Positions 53,208 through 61,476 of a DNA stretch of 64,000 bases are shown here, in pieces. The stretch comes from Planctomycetaceae bacterium. Its GTDB lineage: Bacteria; Planctomycetota; Planctomycetia; Planctomycetales; Planctomycetaceae. The stretch is taken from positions 1-64,000 of the forward strand of contig JANSXP010000010.1 in NCBI GenBank assembly GCA_024742875.1. The letters are read 5' to 3'. The position numbers and the translations under genes are program-made. The notes beneath the pieces were generated by a model that searched no databases, had not been told where the DNA came from, and saw only the letters and a list, made by a program, of their open reading frames with translations. Within the stretch, counting starts at the first letter, position 1. Each line of letters begins with the position of its first letter.

Positions 53208-53993
53208 CTACAGCCCCTGCATGAGTTGACGCACAGCTACAGAAATATCCGGCTGACGCATCAGGGACTCTCCCACGAGCACACCACCGATGCCCGCCTC
53301 TCTCAGACGGAGAATATCTGCATGCGTGCGGATTCCACTTTCGCTGACCAGCAGGACGTCGTCGGGCACATTCTGTTTCAGTTCAAACGTATGATCCAGG
53401 GACGTGACAAACGTTCGCAGATCACGGTTGTTAATGCCGATCAGCTTTGCCCCCGTCTGCAGCACGCGGGGCAGATTCTTCGGCTCGTAGAGTTCGATGA
53501 GTGTCTGCATCCCCAGTTCGTGGGCGTAATCGTGCAGGTCCTGTAGCTCGTCGTCCGTCAGGCATTCAGCAATCAGCAAACAGCAGTCGGCTCCAGCAAC
53601 GCGGGCCTCGAGAATCTGGTAGCGGTCAATGATGAATTCCTTCCTCATCACGGGAATGCTCACCTGCTGGCGGATCTCATTCAGGAAGTCCAGATGCCCC
53701 TGGAAGAATTTTTCGTCGGTGAGCACGCTCAGGCAACTGGCACCGGCGGATTCATAGGTGCGGGCGATGTCGACTGGAGAAAAGTCGGCGCGAATGATGC
53801 CGGCCGAGGGGGACGCTTTCTTGACTTCGGCGATCAGACCCGGGGCGGGAGGCTGGCCTAAGGCCGTCAGAAAGCAGCGGACACCCGGGGCGTCGGCCAG
53901 ACGTGGCGTCAGTTCGGCTGCAGGACGGGCCGCTTTGGCCGTCGCGACTTCCTTGCGTTTATGCTCGATGATCTCGTCAAGAACGGTCGACAA
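53208..53993 (-). CDS. trpC: Indole-3-glycerol phosphate synthase
   Basis: 261 residues from TTG 53993, chosen because family members begin MSTVLDKIxxHKxxEV and GGAG lies eight bases upstream; the frame is open further upstream but lacks protein character. TIM-barrel blocks: LIAEVKKASPSAGIIR (substrate Lys and Ser), VLTDEKFFQGHL, VMRKEFIIDRYQI (catalytic Lys), LIGINNRDLRTF and VSESGIRT, GVLVGESLM (phosphate site). It closes the indole ring in tryptophan synthesis. Not clustered with other trp genes. The NUDIX gene follows 70 bp downstream. Confidence 0.94.
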   Translation of the reverse strand: MSTVLDEIIEHKRKEVATAKAARPAAELTPRLADAPGVRCFLTALGQPPAPGLIAEVKKASPSAGIIRADFSPVDIARTYESAGASCLSVLTDEKFFQGHLDFLNEIRQQVSIPVMRKEFIIDRYQILEARVAGADCCLLIAECLTDDELQDLHDYAHELGMQTLIELYEPKNLPRVLQTGAKLIGINNRDLRTFVTSLDHTFELKQNVPDDVLLVSESGIRTHADILRLREAGIGGVLVGESLMRQPDISVAVRQLMQGL

Positions 53994-54311
53994 TGACCTG
54001 ACTCCGCGGTTTGATACGAGGCATTCCCCCGAAAGGAGGCTGTGCCGCTCGAATGGATCCCGCCACGCGGGCCGCAATATCGGGCGGTCCCAGGCGAACA
54101 GAACGGGGAGGGCTGCGAATTTCGTAGGGAAGGTGCCGTAAGGAGGCAAAACGCCGTACGTGGCGAAGGCACCGTCGGGGAGGCACCGTCACCTGTGGGG
54201 CACCGAACCGGTTGTTTGCAGCCCGGTTCCTGCTGGCAGGATCATATCTGTCGCAGTCACTGAAACAACGATCGCTCTGTCCTGACCGGCAAACTCACCT
54301 CAATATTCTTC
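53994..54311. other. Divergent intergenic region trpC / CPBP gene
   Basis: 318 bp. The element GGCACCG occurs three times between 54165 and 54203 (GAAGGCACCGTC, GAGGCACCGTC, GGGGCACCG), and a GGTGCCG near 54133 gives an inverted copy. It must contain both promoters. No gene seen. Confidence 0.45.
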
Positions 54312-55565
54312 ATGCATTCACTTCTTCTCACTTTCGCACAGGCCGCTGGCGAGCTGCCGGAACTGTCGACCGGTCAGCAGCTCACGGCCCTGGCGGTGAT
54401 GTCCGCTTTTGGCGGCAGTCTGCTGGTCTATTCTCTGTGGGCCGCGCGCTGGCACCAGGGGCGCGCGCTGATTCCGGCCGCCGCACGTAAGCCACATTAC
54501 GTGCCGCCGGTTCTGCTGGCCATCGGCATGCTGCTGATGGGGATGTTGATTGTTTCCAGCCTCGTGGCCGGTGAAGAGCAGGCCTCAGAAATGGTGGAGC
54601 TGTCAAAGAAAACGGCGAGCGGGGAGACCGAACGGGCGAGTGAGGCCCCAGATGGGGGAGCCCCGGATCGGGGGGCCTCGGATGCGGATTCCAGCGTGGT
54701 GACACAGGCTGATTCGTCCCCGCCGGACGTGTCAACGGACGCACCGTCTGAGGTTGAGGCGACAGCTGATCCCGAACAGAAACTCACGCGGCTGATGCTG
54801 GATCTGCTCACCTTTGACGTCGTTTTGCTGTTGGTTTTCGGGGGATTCGTGTTCATGGCGCGCGGCCCGTCTCGCCAGGTCCACGATCTGGAAGACATTG
54901 CGATCGACTCTCCGCATTCCGTGTCGGTCCGTTCGGCCAGAGCCGCCACTGGCGACCAGACTGCCAACGTGTCTACTGAGGGTGCGATTCCCTTCACCAT
55001 GGCGCCGTCTGCGGGGAGCCTTCCTGCAGACCAACCGGTGGCTGAACCGATCGACGCAGAGGACGATTTGTCACCGCAGCCGCTGGAGCCCTGGAATCCG
55101 GTGACCGAATTTCGCTATGCCGTCGAGGCCGTTCTGGCCGCCTATTTGCCCACCGTGCTGCTGCGGGTGATTTTGCTTTCCGGCCAGGAAGAGCCCACAT
55201 CCCATCCACTGCTGGAAGTGATGGAAAACGGCGTCAGTCCAACCATCATGGCGATGGTCTTTGGGCTGGCCGTCATTGCTGCCCCCGTGGTGGAGGAACT
55301 GATGTTCCGCGTGGTGCTGTGCGGCGGCCTCATCCAGCGACGTCTGTTATGGCCGGGCATTGTGGTTTCGTCCGTGATGTTCAGTATGTCTCACGGTTAC
55401 CCGGACAGCGTGGCCCTGCTGCCTTTGGCGGTGGTGCTGGGCTATGTTTACGCACGGCGTCGCAGTTACCGCACAGTGATCCTGGTGCATTTTCTGTTCA
55501 ATGCGTTCAACATGGGCATTGCTCTGGTCCAGATGATTGGGCCGTCACCTGCTCAGGGCCTGTGA
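54312..55565 (+). CDS. CPBP (Abi/Rce1-like) intramembrane metalloprotease with acidic insert
   Basis: 417 residues, integral membrane. The C-terminal CPBP domain has EELMFR (EExxxR, near residue 327), FSMSH (FxxxH, near 357) and HFLFNAFN (HxxxN, near 395), the full active site. The N-terminal half has three hydrophobic helices split by two long low-complexity insertions: Ala/Ser/Asp/Glu/Pro-rich at about 90-155 and polar at about 190-265. These roughly double the usual length. It probably cleaves a membrane protein or prenylated peptide. It is followed by tyrS after 99 bp. Confidence 0.88.
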   Translation: MHSLLLTFAQAAGELPELSTGQQLTALAVMSAFGGSLLVYSLWAARWHQGRALIPAAARKPHYVPPVLLAIGMLLMGMLIVSSLVAGEEQASEMVELSKKTASGETERASEAPDGGAPDRGASDADSSVVTQADSSPPDVSTDAPSEVEATADPEQKLTRLMLDLLTFDVVLLLVFGGFVFMARGPSRQVHDLEDIAIDSPHSVSVRSARAATGDQTANVSTEGAIPFTMAPSAGSLPADQPVAEPIDAEDDLSPQPLEPWNPVTEFRYAVEAVLAAYLPTVLLRVILLSGQEEPTSHPLLEVMENGVSPTIMAMVFGLAVIAAPVVEELMFRVVLCGGLIQRRLLWPGIVVSSVMFSMSHGYPDSVALLPLAVVLGYVYARRRSYRTVILVHFLFNAFNMGIALVQMIGPSPAQGL

Positions 55566-55664
55566 CAGATCCGCTTTCACCATAAGGCGCCAGTGGCAAG
55601 TGGCCCGTGGTGTTGATAGCCTTCCGCCTGATCGTTCCCTTTCTCTCGTACGTTGTGCAGCGCC

Positions 55665-56891
55665 GTGACAGTTTCGTTTCCCCCCGTTGAAGAACAACTT
55701 GCGATCATCCGCCGTGGCGTGGAGAAGATCGTTCCCGAAGAAGAGCTGGCAAAAAAACTGCAGCACAGCCGGGACACCGGCACGCCACTGCGGGTCAAGT
55801 ATGGCATCGATCCGACCGGCATTGATGTGCATCTGGGACACACGGTGCCGCTGCGAAAGATCCGCCAGTTTCAGGAACTGGGTCATCAGGCGGTGATCAT
55901 CATCGGCAATTACACGGCCATGGTGGGTGATCCCAGCGGCCGCGATGAGGCCCGCAGCAAACGCCTCACCGAAGAGCAGGTGGAAGCCAACGCCAGAGAC
56001 TACCTTGCTCAGGTGGGCAAGGTGGTGGACATGGACCGCGCGGAAGTGCACCGCAATGGAGACTGGTTCGGCAGCATGGCGTTTGCCGATGTGCTGGGAC
56101 TGTGTGGCCGTGTGACGGTTGCTCAGCTGCTGACTCGGGACGACTTTGCCAAACGGTACAAAGAAGAGAAACCCATTTTCCTGCACGAGTGTCTGTATCC
56201 GGTCATGCAGGCCTGGGACAGCGTGGAGATTAAATCGGACATCGAACTGGGCGGCACCGAGCAGCTGTACAGTTTTATGCTGGCGCGAGACCTGCAGGCT
56301 CAGGAAGGTTTGAATCAGCAGATTGGCCTGATGTCTCCCATTCTGGTGGGGCTTGATGGCGTCAAACGCATGGGCAAAAGTCTGGGCAACTACATCGGCA
56401 TCAGCGAACCGCCCTATGAGATGATGAAAAAATTCATGCAGCTGCCCGATGACGTCATGAAGATGTACTTCGAGTTGCTGACAGATCTGCCGCTGGCCGA
56501 CGTGGATCAGGTGCTGGCCGGTCATCCGCAGGAGGCCAAGTTCCAGCTGGCCCAAACGGTCATTGATCAGTATCACGAAGCAGGTGCCGGCACCGAGGCG
56601 GCCGCACGCTGGAAGGCGGAGATCCGGGGTGGCGGACTTCCCGGAGACATCCCCGAAGTGGAGCTTTCGGCCAGTGAATTGCAGGACGGCGGACTGCCCG
56701 CTTATCTGCTGCTGACCAAACTCGGGCTGCAGTCTTCCAATGGAGAAGCCCGGCGACTCATTAAGCAGGGTGGTGGGAAGCTGGGCGAAGATAAAACGGT
56801 CATTGGTGACGCCAACGACGTTATCCCTGTGACCGACAACATGCTGGTCTGGGCCGGCAAAAAGAAATATTGCCGGGTCAAACTCACATAG
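55665..56891 (+). CDS. tyrS: Tyrosyl-tRNA synthetase
   Basis: 408 residues from GTG 55665; a TTG at 55653 would add four residues. Class I motifs: HLGH (HIGH-like, near residue 57) and KRMGKSLGN (KMSKS-like, near residue 233). YGIDPTGIDVHLGH, IGNYTAMVGDPSGRD and SDIELGGTEQLYSFM are TyrRS-specific. A C-terminal S4-like RNA-binding domain (AYLLLTKLGLQSSNGEARRLIKQ) is present. It belongs to the TyrZ-like subgroup with one fused S4 domain. It attaches Tyr to tRNA-Tyr in the cytoplasm. Followed 37 bp later by an oxidoreductase gene. Confidence 0.95.
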   Translation: MTVSFPPVEEQLAIIRRGVEKIVPEEELAKKLQHSRDTGTPLRVKYGIDPTGIDVHLGHTVPLRKIRQFQELGHQAVIIIGNYTAMVGDPSGRDEARSKRLTEEQVEANARDYLAQVGKVVDMDRAEVHRNGDWFGSMAFADVLGLCGRVTVAQLLTRDDFAKRYKEEKPIFLHECLYPVMQAWDSVEIKSDIELGGTEQLYSFMLARDLQAQEGLNQQIGLMSPILVGLDGVKRMGKSLGNYIGISEPPYEMMKKFMQLPDDVMKMYFELLTDLPLADVDQVLAGHPQEAKFQLAQTVIDQYHEAGAGTEAAARWKAEIRGGGLPGDIPEVELSASELQDGGLPAYLLLTKLGLQSSNGEARRLIKQGGGKLGEDKTVIGDANDVIPVTDNMLVWAGKKKYCRVKLT

Positions 56892-56928
56892 TCCGGCGAC
56901 GACACGGAGCTGCAAAGGCTGAATACAG

Positions 56929-57999
56929 ATGACGACAGGATTTGGAATTGTGGGCACCGGCATGATTTCGCATTTTCATGCGAAAGCCATCGCCGATATT
57001 GAAGGGGCCGCGGTGGTTGGCTGTTACAACCGCCGCCAGGAAAGTGCGGAGGCATTCGCCGCCGAATATGGTGGTCAGGCCTACTCTGATTTTGACGCCA
57101 TGCTGGCCGATGACAATATTCACATCATCAATGTCTGCACGCCCAGCGGCGCTCATCGTGATCTGGCGGTTGCTGCGGCCAGTGCGGGCAAGCATGTGGT
57201 GGTGGAAAAGCCGCTGGAAGTCACACTGCAGCGGTGTGATGACATCATCAGCGCCTGCCGTGAGAACGGTGTGCAGCTGTGTGCCATCTTCCCCTCGCGG
57301 TTCAGCCCTGTGAATCTGGCGCTCAAGGCAGCCATCGATGCGGGACGCTTTGGTCGTCTGACGCTGGGCGATACCTACGTGAAGTGGTGGCGGACCCAGG
57401 AATACTACGACAGCGGCGGCTGGCGGGGCACATGGGACCTGGATGGCGGCGGTGCCTACATGAATCAGGCCATTCACCAGGTGGATCTGCTGTACTGGCT
57501 GATGGGGGATGTGGTGGAAGTCAACGGCATGACGGACACGCTCGCGCACGAACGCATTGAAGTGGAAGATGTGGGCGTGGCCACGCTGAGATTTGCCAAC
57601 GGCGCCATTGGCGTGATTGAGGCGACCACCTCGGCGTGGCCTGGATTGCTCAAGAAAACTGAGATTCACGGCACCCAGGGAACTGCGGTCGTCGAGCAGG
57701 ATGACATTCTCAAATGGGAATTTGCCGAAACGGCGGAGGACGACGAGAACATTCGTTCTCAGTTTGAACGCAAGTCGGAAAACACGGGAGGCGCTGCCGA
57801 TCCCAAAGCGATTTCTTATGTCGGGCACCGTGATCAGCTGCAGGACCTGGTGGATTCGATCAAAGAAGGTCGCGACCCCAAAGTGGACGGCGTCGATGGC
57901 CGCAAGAGCGTGGAGATCATCCTGGCCATTTATCAGGCGGCGTGGTCTCGTCAAACCGTGAAGCTGCCTCTGGCTACGGATCCGGTGCGTCCGCAGTAG
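56929..57999 (+). CDS. Gfo/Idh/MocA family oxidoreductase
   Basis: 356 residues. The N-terminal Rossmann fold has FGIVGTGMISHFHAKAI (GxGxxxxxH), then VVGCYNRRQESAEAF and NVCTPSGAHRDLAVAA. VVVEKPLEVTLQRCD holds the EKP motif with the catalytic Lys. The C-terminal domain includes GTWDLDGGGAYMNQAIHQVDLLYWL, whose Gly-rich and H-x-x-D residues line the substrate site. It is an NAD(P)-dependent dehydrogenase, probably of a sugar or cyclitol. The family is greatly expanded in planctomycetes. No signal peptide is seen. Substrate unknown. Confidence 0.92.
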   Translation: MTTGFGIVGTGMISHFHAKAIADIEGAAVVGCYNRRQESAEAFAAEYGGQAYSDFDAMLADDNIHIINVCTPSGAHRDLAVAAASAGKHVVVEKPLEVTLQRCDDIISACRENGVQLCAIFPSRFSPVNLALKAAIDAGRFGRLTLGDTYVKWWRTQEYYDSGGWRGTWDLDGGGAYMNQAIHQVDLLYWLMGDVVEVNGMTDTLAHERIEVEDVGVATLRFANGAIGVIEATTSAWPGLLKKTEIHGTQGTAVVEQDDILKWEFAETAEDDENIRSQFERKSENTGGAADPKAISYVGHRDQLQDLVDSIKEGRDPKVDGVDGRKSVEIILAIYQAAWSRQTVKLPLATDPVRPQ

Positions 58000-58110
58000 G
58001 CCTTTCCACGGCCGATTCCCTGTGCAGCGTCTCGCGTAGCAATCTCGTGGCGCTGTGGTGACGATGTGGCGACTGTCTCAACGGCAGTGAGCGGGCGAGC
58101 AGGATTATTC

Positions 58111-58788
58111 ATGACATTATTGATTGCAATTGAGGGCATTGACGGTTCGGGCAAGGGCACGCAGTCCACGCGGCTGGTTGAGCGACTGCGCGAGGCGGGG
58201 TTGTCGGCCGCCCGTATGCAGTTCCCGCGCTATTCGGAGACGTCATTCGGTACGGCCATTGGCGATTTTCTCAACGGTCGTTTCGGCGATCTGGATGCCG
58301 TGCACCCCCAGCTGGCGGCCGTTCTGTATGCCGGTGATCGGTTCGAGTCCAAAACCGAGCTCGAGCGAACGCTGCAGTCTCACGATGTGCTGGTGCTGGA
58401 TCGCTACACAGGTTCCAGCCTGGCTCATCAGGGTGCCAAGCTTCAGGGCGGTGAGCGGACGAATCTGCTGCAGTGGATTGACCACATGGAGCACACCGTG
58501 TTTGGTCTGCCACGCCCGCAGCTGAATATCCTGATCGACATTACCTCGGACTGGAGTCAGGAACTGGTGGGCCGCAAAGAAGCGCGGGATTACACCGACC
58601 AGAAAGCCGACATTCAGGAAGCCGATCAGTCCTACCTGGATCGCGTCCGCCGCTGTTATCGTGAGCTGGCCGACGGCCGAGACGACTGGACAGTGGTTCA
58701 AAGTCTGCGAGACGGCCAGCTGCGGGAGGTGGATGACATCAACACCGAACTGCTGTCACTGATTAAGCCGCTTGTGGGTCGTCCGTAG
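58111..58788 (+). CDS. tmk: Thymidylate kinase
   Basis: 225 residues from ATG 58111. It phosphorylates dTMP to dTDP. The P-loop is IEGIDGSGKGTQ (residues 6-17): the residue after the Lys is Gly, as in adenylate kinases, where TMP kinases normally have Ser or Thr. LDRYTGSSLAHQGAKL is the DRx region, closer to the eukaryotic-type enzyme (DRY..S..A..GAK) than to the E. coli type. FPRYSETSFGTAI and the Arg-rich lid near residue 150 agree. Its 3' end overlaps the convergent scpB gene by 26 bp. Confidence 0.9.
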   Translation: MTLLIAIEGIDGSGKGTQSTRLVERLREAGLSAARMQFPRYSETSFGTAIGDFLNGRFGDLDAVHPQLAAVLYAGDRFESKTELERTLQSHDVLVLDRYTGSSLAHQGAKLQGGERTNLLQWIDHMEHTVFGLPRPQLNILIDITSDWSQELVGRKEARDYTDQKADIQEADQSYLDRVRRCYRELADGRDDWTVVQSLRDGQLREVDDINTELLSLIKPLVGRP

Positions 58789-59629
58789 TCTCTGCCGGCG
58801 CGTCTTTCGCTTCGCCATCGGGTTCGCCGATGCCCTCATCGAATCCGGCTGGCTCGTGGTCGCCATTGGCGGGCATCTGTGCATCTGCGGCTGACTCGGC
58901 CTCTGTTTCCTCATTTGGCAGGTCGGCCAGACGCGGGGGATCGGGCTGCCGGCCGATCGTGTCGTAATCCGGCAGGTCACGAATGCGACGGATACCAAAC
59001 ATGTCCAGAAACGACCTGGTCGTGACGTACAGGAATGGTCGACCCAGAGAGTCTTCCTCTCCTCCCACTTTGACCAGGCCCCGGTCAATCAGCTGACGAA
59101 TCATTTCGGAGGACTGCACACCGCGAATCGCTTCAACACCCACGCGGGTGATCGGCTGCTGGTACGCGATGATGGTCAGCGTTTCCATCGAAGGCTGCGA
59201 CAGCTTGAGCTGACTTTGCCGCTGATGCAGCCGATCCAGCCACGAGACCAGAGCAGGGCGGGTCATCAGCGCATAGCCAGTGGCCGTCGATTCAATGCGG
59301 AAGGCCGACTGAGTGACGTCGTAGCTGCCGTTCAGTGTTTCGATCAGGCTTTCGACTTCATCGGTGTCAATCAGGCCGGCCTGATCCCGCAGTTTGCGTG
59401 CTGACACACCACCGCGGCTGATCATCAGAACGGCTTCCAGGCGCGCCATGCGGTCGGAGCGAATCAGTCGCCCGTCCGCCAGGCGTCGGGAGGTGTCCAG
59501 CTGCAGATTCGGAACAAACAGTGGGCCGCGACGCAGATGGAATCGCTGCCGTTCACTGGCAGACACGGTGCGGGCCGCCGGATGCGCACAGACATTTCCC
59601 GGTCCCTGCTGAATTCGCTGCCAGTCCAT
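58763..59629 (-). CDS. scpB: Segregation and condensation protein B with acidic C-terminal extension
   Basis: 288 residues from ATG 59629, 4 bp after the upstream stop. The ScpB core of tandem winged helices has RMARLEAVLMISRGGVSARKL, LSQPSMETLTIIAYQQPITR, RGVQSSEMIRQLIDRGLVK and TRSFLDMFGIRRIRDLP. An N-terminal extension of about 60 residues and an acidic C-terminal tail of about 60 (EETEAESAADAQ, GEPDGEAKDAPAE) exceed the usual length. It bridges ScpA and SMC in chromosome condensation; scpA is not in the window. It ends DDPQAA. Its last 26 bp overlap convergently with tmk. Confidence 0.88.
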   Translation of the reverse strand: MDWQRIQQGPGNVCAHPAARTVSASERQRFHLRRGPLFVPNLQLDTSRRLADGRLIRSDRMARLEAVLMISRGGVSARKLRDQAGLIDTDEVESLIETLNGSYDVTQSAFRIESTATGYALMTRPALVSWLDRLHQRQSQLKLSQPSMETLTIIAYQQPITRVGVEAIRGVQSSEMIRQLIDRGLVKVGGEEDSLGRPFLYVTTRSFLDMFGIRRIRDLPDYDTIGRQPDPPRLADLPNEETEAESAADAQMPANGDHEPAGFDEGIGEPDGEAKDAPAETTDDPQAA

Positions 59630-59633
59630 GACA

Positions 59634-60230
59634 CTACTGCCGTGTATTGGTTTGCCAGGCCTGCGCCTGCTGCATGACGTCGATGATCGCGGCAGATTCG
59701 GTCGCGGCCACGGATTCAAAGCGATAACTGACGATGCCATTGCCCGCGCGAAAGAACGCGACGAATCCGAATCGACCGTCGCCCGGTTCAAACCACATGG
59801 TGCGGTGTGCGCCCATTTGTTTCATTCTTCCCAGCAACTGACTGGTAACCGCCGGACTGCCGGCCGCCCCAGAAGCTCCTGGTGTGCCAGTGCCTGCGGA
59901 TGGTGTGGTGTCAAAGTCGGGGGCGGCCGGAGTGGCCGACATGCCGCTGGCTTCCGCGAACAGCTGGTTTTCCAGGTCCGCAAATTCGTCATCGGGCGTC
60001 GAGAAGTCCGGCGCTTCTCCAAAACTGTCGTCCGACAGCTCGGAAAAGACGGCGTCTGCCACGTCGTCCGGCGTTGCGGCCGCAGTATCGGCTTCCGGGG
60101 CCGCAGACAGCAAATTGCTGAGCAGGCTGCCATCGGAGCCCGCCGGTCGCAGCATGGCGATCGTGGGCACCACAATTAATGGCAGCATCATGATGAATGT
60201 TGTGAGCGGCCCGCCGCGAGAGGATTCCAT
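59634..60230 (-). CDS. Membrane-anchored protein of unknown function
   Basis: 198 residues. One N-terminal transmembrane helix (LTTFIMMLPLIVVPTIAML) is followed by a long acidic, Ala/Asp/Ser/Thr/Pro-rich linker (about 30-125). A compact C-terminal domain has LLGRMKQMGAHRTMWFEPGDG and FGFVAFFRAGNGIVSYRFES. It is 4 bp upstream of scpB, so both are expected on one transcript. No family recognised. The short C-terminal alpha-beta domain with a long tether suggests a periplasmic or cytoplasmic sensor, but this is a guess. Confidence 0.65.
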   Translation of the reverse strand: MESSRGGPLTTFIMMLPLIVVPTIAMLRPAGSDGSLLSNLLSAAPEADTAAATPDDVADAVFSELSDDSFGEAPDFSTPDDEFADLENQLFAEASGMSATPAAPDFDTTPSAGTGTPGASGAAGSPAVTSQLLGRMKQMGAHRTMWFEPGDGRFGFVAFFRAGNGIVSYRFESVAATESAAIIDVMQQAQAWQTNTRQ

Positions 60231-60583
60231 TCCGAAGTTCCGTACCTGTGACCTGGAGTTCCATCTCCACCCTCAGGTGATCGCATTTGTCAGACATCCG
60301 TGATTTCAGCGATCGAAATGAGGCAGATATTGCCGAAGTCTAGGCCCAGACCGAAAACGCCACAATCTCAGTTTTCGGGACCGCTGCCCTCGTGGTTTGA
60401 CATACGTAAGGTCCCCTAATTAATCCTGATTGCCTCAAGATAGTGGCGGATTTTGACTGATGAACTCGTAAAATGGGGGACCTGTGCGCGCCATTCGAAG
60501 AGCGGGTGTGCCGCAGGCTGTCGCCGCCAGTCGAATTCCCGGTTGGCCGCCAAATACGCGACACAACGTTCCAGATCGTGAAG
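60231..60583. promoter_or_regulatory. Divergent intergenic region with an 8-bp inverted repeat
   Basis: 353 bp between two divergent genes. At 60351-60378, CCGAAAAC and GTTTTCGG form an 8-bp inverted repeat with a 12-nt spacer, a shape compatible with an operator. No gene is seen. Promoter boxes are not assigned. Confidence 0.45.
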
Positions 60584-61363
60584 ATGACCATGCGAAATTC
60601 AGGACGAAACGCCGGACTGGCTGTGCTGTTGACTGTTGGTTTTTTGGCTTCATCAGCTCGCGCTGATGAAGCCAAATCCAAAGAACATCCGCTGGCGCCC
60701 GTCGTGCGGTATGCCAAACTTTGCCTGGAAAAAGTGGAGTCCGTGCCGGGCTACGAGGCCACTTTCTACAAGCGGGAAGTGGTCGGCCGCTCCACCATCA
60801 CTCAGCGAATGCGTCTGAAGATTCGCCACAAGCCATTCAGCGTTTACCTTTACTTTGAAGAACCCAGCGCCGGTCGTGAGGTGATCTACGTAGAGGGCAA
60901 GAACAACGGTAAACTGATTGCTCATGAAGCGGGCCTGTTGAGTATCGCCGGCGTGATGGAACTGGCACCCACCGACGCTTTGGTGATGAAAGAAAATCGC
61001 TATCCCATCACCAAAGCGGGCATTGCCAATACCCTGCGGATCATGATCACCGAATGGGAAAAGGAGATGAAATACGGGGAGACTGAGGTCAAAACGTTCA
61101 ATAACGCCAAGCTCGGAAATCTGAAGTGTCGCGTCATCGAAACCAGTCACCCCCGCCCCCGCCGTCAGTTCAACAACCACAAAATCCGTTTGTGGGTCGA
61201 CGCCAGCAGCGGCTTTCCCGTGCGAATGCAGAAATACGGCTTCCCCCGAAAAGCGGGCGAGCCGGCTCCGATCATTGAGGAGTACACGTTCATGAATCTG
61301 AAGACGGACGTACGCCTTTCGGATGCCGACTTCGATCGCAACAATTCGAAGTACAGTTTCTGA
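60584..61363 (+). CDS. Secreted DUF1571 protein
   Basis: 259 residues from ATG 60584 (ATG 60590 also possible). Signal peptide ends SSARAD. The remainder is a LolA-like beta fold: VESVPGYEATFYKREVVG, KIRHKPFSVYLYFEEPSAG, GREVIYVEGKNNGKLIAH and HKIRLWVDASSGFPVRMQ are DUF1571 blocks. The family resembles lipoprotein-sorting or sigma-E regulator folds that bind acyl chains. It probably acts in the periplasm or outer membrane. A 16-bp tandem duplication follows the stop. panC is 113 bp downstream. Confidence 0.85.
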   Translation: MTMRNSGRNAGLAVLLTVGFLASSARADEAKSKEHPLAPVVRYAKLCLEKVESVPGYEATFYKREVVGRSTITQRMRLKIRHKPFSVYLYFEEPSAGREVIYVEGKNNGKLIAHEAGLLSIAGVMELAPTDALVMKENRYPITKAGIANTLRIMITEWEKEMKYGETEVKTFNNAKLGNLKCRVIETSHPRPRRQFNNHKIRLWVDASSGFPVRMQKYGFPRKAGEPAPIIEEYTFMNLKTDVRLSDADFDRNNSKYSF

Positions 61364-61395
61364 AAAGTGCCGGACGCTTAAAGTGCCGGACGCTT
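61364..61395. repeat. Perfect 16-bp tandem duplication
   Basis: AAAGTGCCGGACGCTT occurs twice with no spacer, starting at the DUF1571 stop codon. The copies are identical, which suggests a recent slippage or duplication. Confidence 0.9.
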
Positions 61396-61476
61396 TGGCG
61401 ATGCTCTGCGTGCTGTGTGGACCACGTTGCGCGGGAATCTCACTTTTCTCTCGTCTTTCAGCGTGGATGTGGGCTG

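Noticed and set aside
55545-56963. 472-residue open frame on the minus strand
   Set aside because: Antisense to tyrS, which has both class I signatures.
56884-57954. 356-residue open frame on the minus strand
   Set aside because: Antisense to the Gfo/Idh/MocA gene.
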